Both the position numbers and the translations under genes were made by a program. DNA of 38,188 nucleotides from Setaria digitata (lineage: Eukaryota; Nematoda; Chromadorea; Rhabditida; Setariidae), in the NCBI GenBank assembly GCA_003640385.1, contig RCAB01000562.1, positions 1 through 38,188 of the forward strand. The letters run 5' to 3'. This document shows, in pieces, positions 35,590 through 38,188 of the stretch. Numbering within the stretch: the first letter of the stretch is position 1; each line of letters opens with the position of its first letter. Under the pieces are notes generated by a model. It was not told the origin of the DNA and searched no databases. It worked only from the letters and a program-made list of their open reading frames with translations.

Positions 35590-35665
35590 ATGATAACCAG
35601 GACGACAATAGCGACAATGACGACGACAATGACAATGACAACAACAATGATAAATGACGATGATG
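35590..35665 (+). repeat. GAC/AAT/GAT trinucleotide-rich low-complexity stretch
   Basis: A purine-rich run of GACAAT, GACGAC and GATGAT units. Read forward it would encode Asp/Asn runs but is closed by stops on both sides. Best viewed as a decayed simple repeat. Confidence 0.7.
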
Positions 35666-38036
35666 ATTATAAAAATAAAAATAAAGCAAAGCACTAATAT
35701 TGCTAAAGTAGCAAAATCTCTCAGATTTATTTATCCTTATTATTTATTCTCCACTCTTCCGATTTATTGTCAACTTCTTGATAATAAGTCGTGATAATTA
35801 TTGCTACCTGTTGGCAAGCATACGTGTCATTTTGACGAACATCATAATTTTGGCGTAACCAGGTATTGGTGATTTTAACCTGTATTTATTGATGTGAGCA
35901 CAGAAATCATTATTCTGAGTAGATTGTCTAATTTGTATCTTTGTCACTTAACTCATTTTCATCATTGCAATATTTAACGCAATCTCGACGGAACTGTTTG
36001 AAATAGGGATTACTTTTTCTAATGATAACTATTAATATAGTTACTTGTTTACATTAGCGACAGGATAATAAAAAGTATAAAACTTAACCTTTTTGGTTTA
36101 TAAAAATAAATAATTAGAATGACTACTGTATAGCAGGGTTTAAAAAGCAATATAATGAATAAAATACGGAAATAAGAATAATTGTTAATAAAAAGTTGAT
36201 GGATTAGTTGCGGCAGACATTGACGAACAGATTTTTTCTTTCCTTCTAGCTTCTTTTTGTTTCTAATTGGTTAGTTAAGAAAAATAATGTGAATATGAAA
36301 GTGTAGAGGGAAAAGCTTAAATTTTTATGTTTTAAATTTACTAAATTATTATTAACATTTCATTGATAACATTATGATTTGTATCTATTGTTGTTATCAG
36401 AGAATTCTTTTATTTCAGACGCTGCTATCAAAAAAGCATTAAAGCGTTAAACATCTTTTTTTTTTTTTTGAAATGCTACTTCAACAAAGTGGCAGCTCAT
36501 TCATTTATTCTCTTAGTAAGTAATGATCAAATGATAATTTTAAACGGAAGTTTTTCTTAATAAACCGATCAATTTAACCATAGTTACAACTCGTTACTGT
36601 GGTCAAATTGAAAATTTTTTAAATAAGAAATTTTTGAAAGAAGAAAATGGGCAAGAAAAAAGATTTAATTTCGAAAAAATTAAATTTTATCACAAAAAGA
36701 CCATGTATAATTGAAGAGCTATTGTTTTATTTTGTATTCAATCATTTATCAATTACGAGGTGCAGAGGGAAGGAAACTACGAATGAAAAAGAGCTTGTTG
36801 TTGTTGGCGAAGAACTTGTTATTACATCATTTCTACCCTGCGGTAAAAGTTGCTGTTTGACTTTGAAATAAGATTTTGTAGAAATGAAATGAAAGTTTTT
36901 CTTCAGACAACGATCAAATTAAGAACAGTAATGTGTTAGTTATAATTAACGAAATCAATAAACGTGTCAGGTTTCGGGAACGTGAAAGAAAGAAATGATT
37001 TTTCACGTTATTTACGTCATTGTCAAGAATTAATGACAAGTAATGAAGGAAAATATACGCAGCAGATATCGTGGAAATGATAGGATTGCATACATTTAAC
37101 TAACAGATTTAAAAGATAAAATAGAATGTTAAAAAGTAAACTGAGACTAAAAGAAAAAAAATTAACAGGAAACAAATAAGTGTGAAGAAATTTAAGTAGA
37201 ACAATAATGAATTATTTTTGCATTTCGAATTCTTATTTTCTTAATCTTATTAAAAACAAAATCTATGAAAATCTCCCGTACAAGTGATAAATTAAGGACA
37301 GGAATTATTTAAATTTTAATTAATTACGTAAATTTAATATCATTTCTGTGACAGCAATAGGGAGAAGATAATTGATAGACAATACTGCCATTATACTCCA
37401 ATTCCGTTTACCAATAAGCCATCAAAAATCCTTAAATTTAAAAAAAAAATTGTAGACATAACGGCTTTATTTTATTAGAACACGTGGTTCACATTCTTTT
37501 TTATGTAATATGAGGAGCAATGCAATAACAAATACGTAAATTTTGACATATATTTAATGCAACTAAAGTAATTGTTCGAAATATAGGAAAAAATTTAGTT
37601 CACAACAAATTTTTTCGGCCACTTTTTTTCAAATATTCGATACACTTGAGGATATATTTAATTTTTACCAATATTAATGAGAATTGCAGGAGACTACTCT
37701 ATCCTTAAAAAGTTTTTGAAGCGAAATTGAAATAAAATCAAAAATAGGACCAGTTCGATAAATTATTATTTCATCAATCGAATATATCAAATTAATTATC
37801 AAAACCTGATTGATAACTAATTAATTAGCTTTTTTTAGAAAATTCTAAAAAATTAGATTTTTTTTCTTAATTTGCATTATTGTGTGTACATTCAATAGAT
37901 CGGTCTGCTAGTCTGTCATTATCGTCTGTTTCGATGCAAATGTTTCATTTTTATCAGTCAAAATCTGTGTGATATTGAAGGACGGAAAAATCTTTTTGGG
38001 ATCAACAAATTCGATAATTTATTCATTTGTTTATTG

Positions 38037-38037
38037 C

Positions 38038-38109
<72 letters not shown>

Positions 38110-38188
38110 GATTATTATTATTATTAATTATTATCATTATTATATTATTATTATTATTATATTATTATTATTATTATATTATTATTAT
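38037..38188. repeat. (ATT)n microsatellite reaching the window edge
   Basis: Over twenty uninterrupted ATT units are followed by an interrupted array with ATG, TTAATT and ATATT variants. It continues past base 38188, so its full length is unknown. Confidence 0.97.

Larger units (their letters stand above)
32016..38188. other. 6-kb gene-poor, very AT-rich right end
   Basis: No gene could be supported with matched exons. Frames at 32426-32704, 32732-32986 and 36647-36871 lack recognisable domains. The region is dominated by AT-rich sequence with a GAC/AAT-rich stretch near 35.6 kb and a trinucleotide microsatellite at the edge. A few exon-like islands between 33.1 and 34.2 kb are listed separately. 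Confidence 0.45.

Noticed and set aside
36647..36871. 74-codon frame starting MGKKKDLISKK
   Set aside because: No domain, no SL-type acceptor right before the ATG and no partner exon; expected by chance at this AT content.
1..38188. Search for tRNA, rRNA, CRISPR, transposase or viral genes
   Set aside because: No B-box-like ggttcgaatcc, conserved rRNA segments, spaced direct repeats, transposase or reverse-transcriptase motifs were recognised by eye; a covariance-model scan would be needed to exclude small RNAs fully.

Overview
This is an AT-rich stretch of nematode nuclear DNA. Coding is split into many short exons by introns with tttcag-type 3' ends. Four genes also carry a 3'-splice-like site just upstream of their ATG, the usual signature of spliced-leader trans-splicing. 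The proteins look most like worm versions of conserved eukaryotic families. The loose gene spacing and long introns suggest a parasitic (possibly clade III/filarial) worm rather than Caenorhabditis, but I cannot fix the species. No bacterial, viral or CRISPR content was seen.

Layout. (1) 77-4442, minus: ten exons of the ribosome-maturation GTPase EFL1; the C-terminus runs off the left edge. (2) 5532-10275, plus: fourteen exons of a Mediator subunit 15 (MDT-15/MED15) protein. It shares a 1.1-kb divergent promoter with EFL1 and has no visible KIX domain. (3) 12314-13389, minus: three exons of an endosulfine/ARPP19 protein (ENSA) with an intact FDSGDY motif. (4) 16510-23699, plus: seventeen exons of a 519-residue protein with one C-terminal extended Tudor domain. 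(5) 27979-30002, plus: four exons of a TMEM98 orthologue, followed by a 64-bp degenerate copy of part of its third exon. (6) 31271-32015, plus: a possible two-exon, 89-residue unrecognised gene. The remaining 6 kb is gene-poor and ends in an ATT microsatellite.

All exon models were built by hand. I matched reading frame, intron phase and splice consensus, and compared with remembered family features. Joined lengths are whole multiples of three for the MED15, ENSA, Tudor and TMEM98 models. The genes do not form one pathway: they are ribosome biogenesis, transcription co-activation, PP2A control, a probable germline/RNA-granule adaptor and a membrane protein. Spacing and opposing strands argue against an operon.

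The non-coding DNA is notable for short perfect inverted repeats, six of them between 24.4 and 28.6 kb, plus a 44-bp-arm hairpin inside a Tudor-gene intron. I found no convincing new multi-gene system. The best leads are the KIX-less MED15, the partial exon copy beside TMEM98, the hairpin cluster and the small unrecognised gene.
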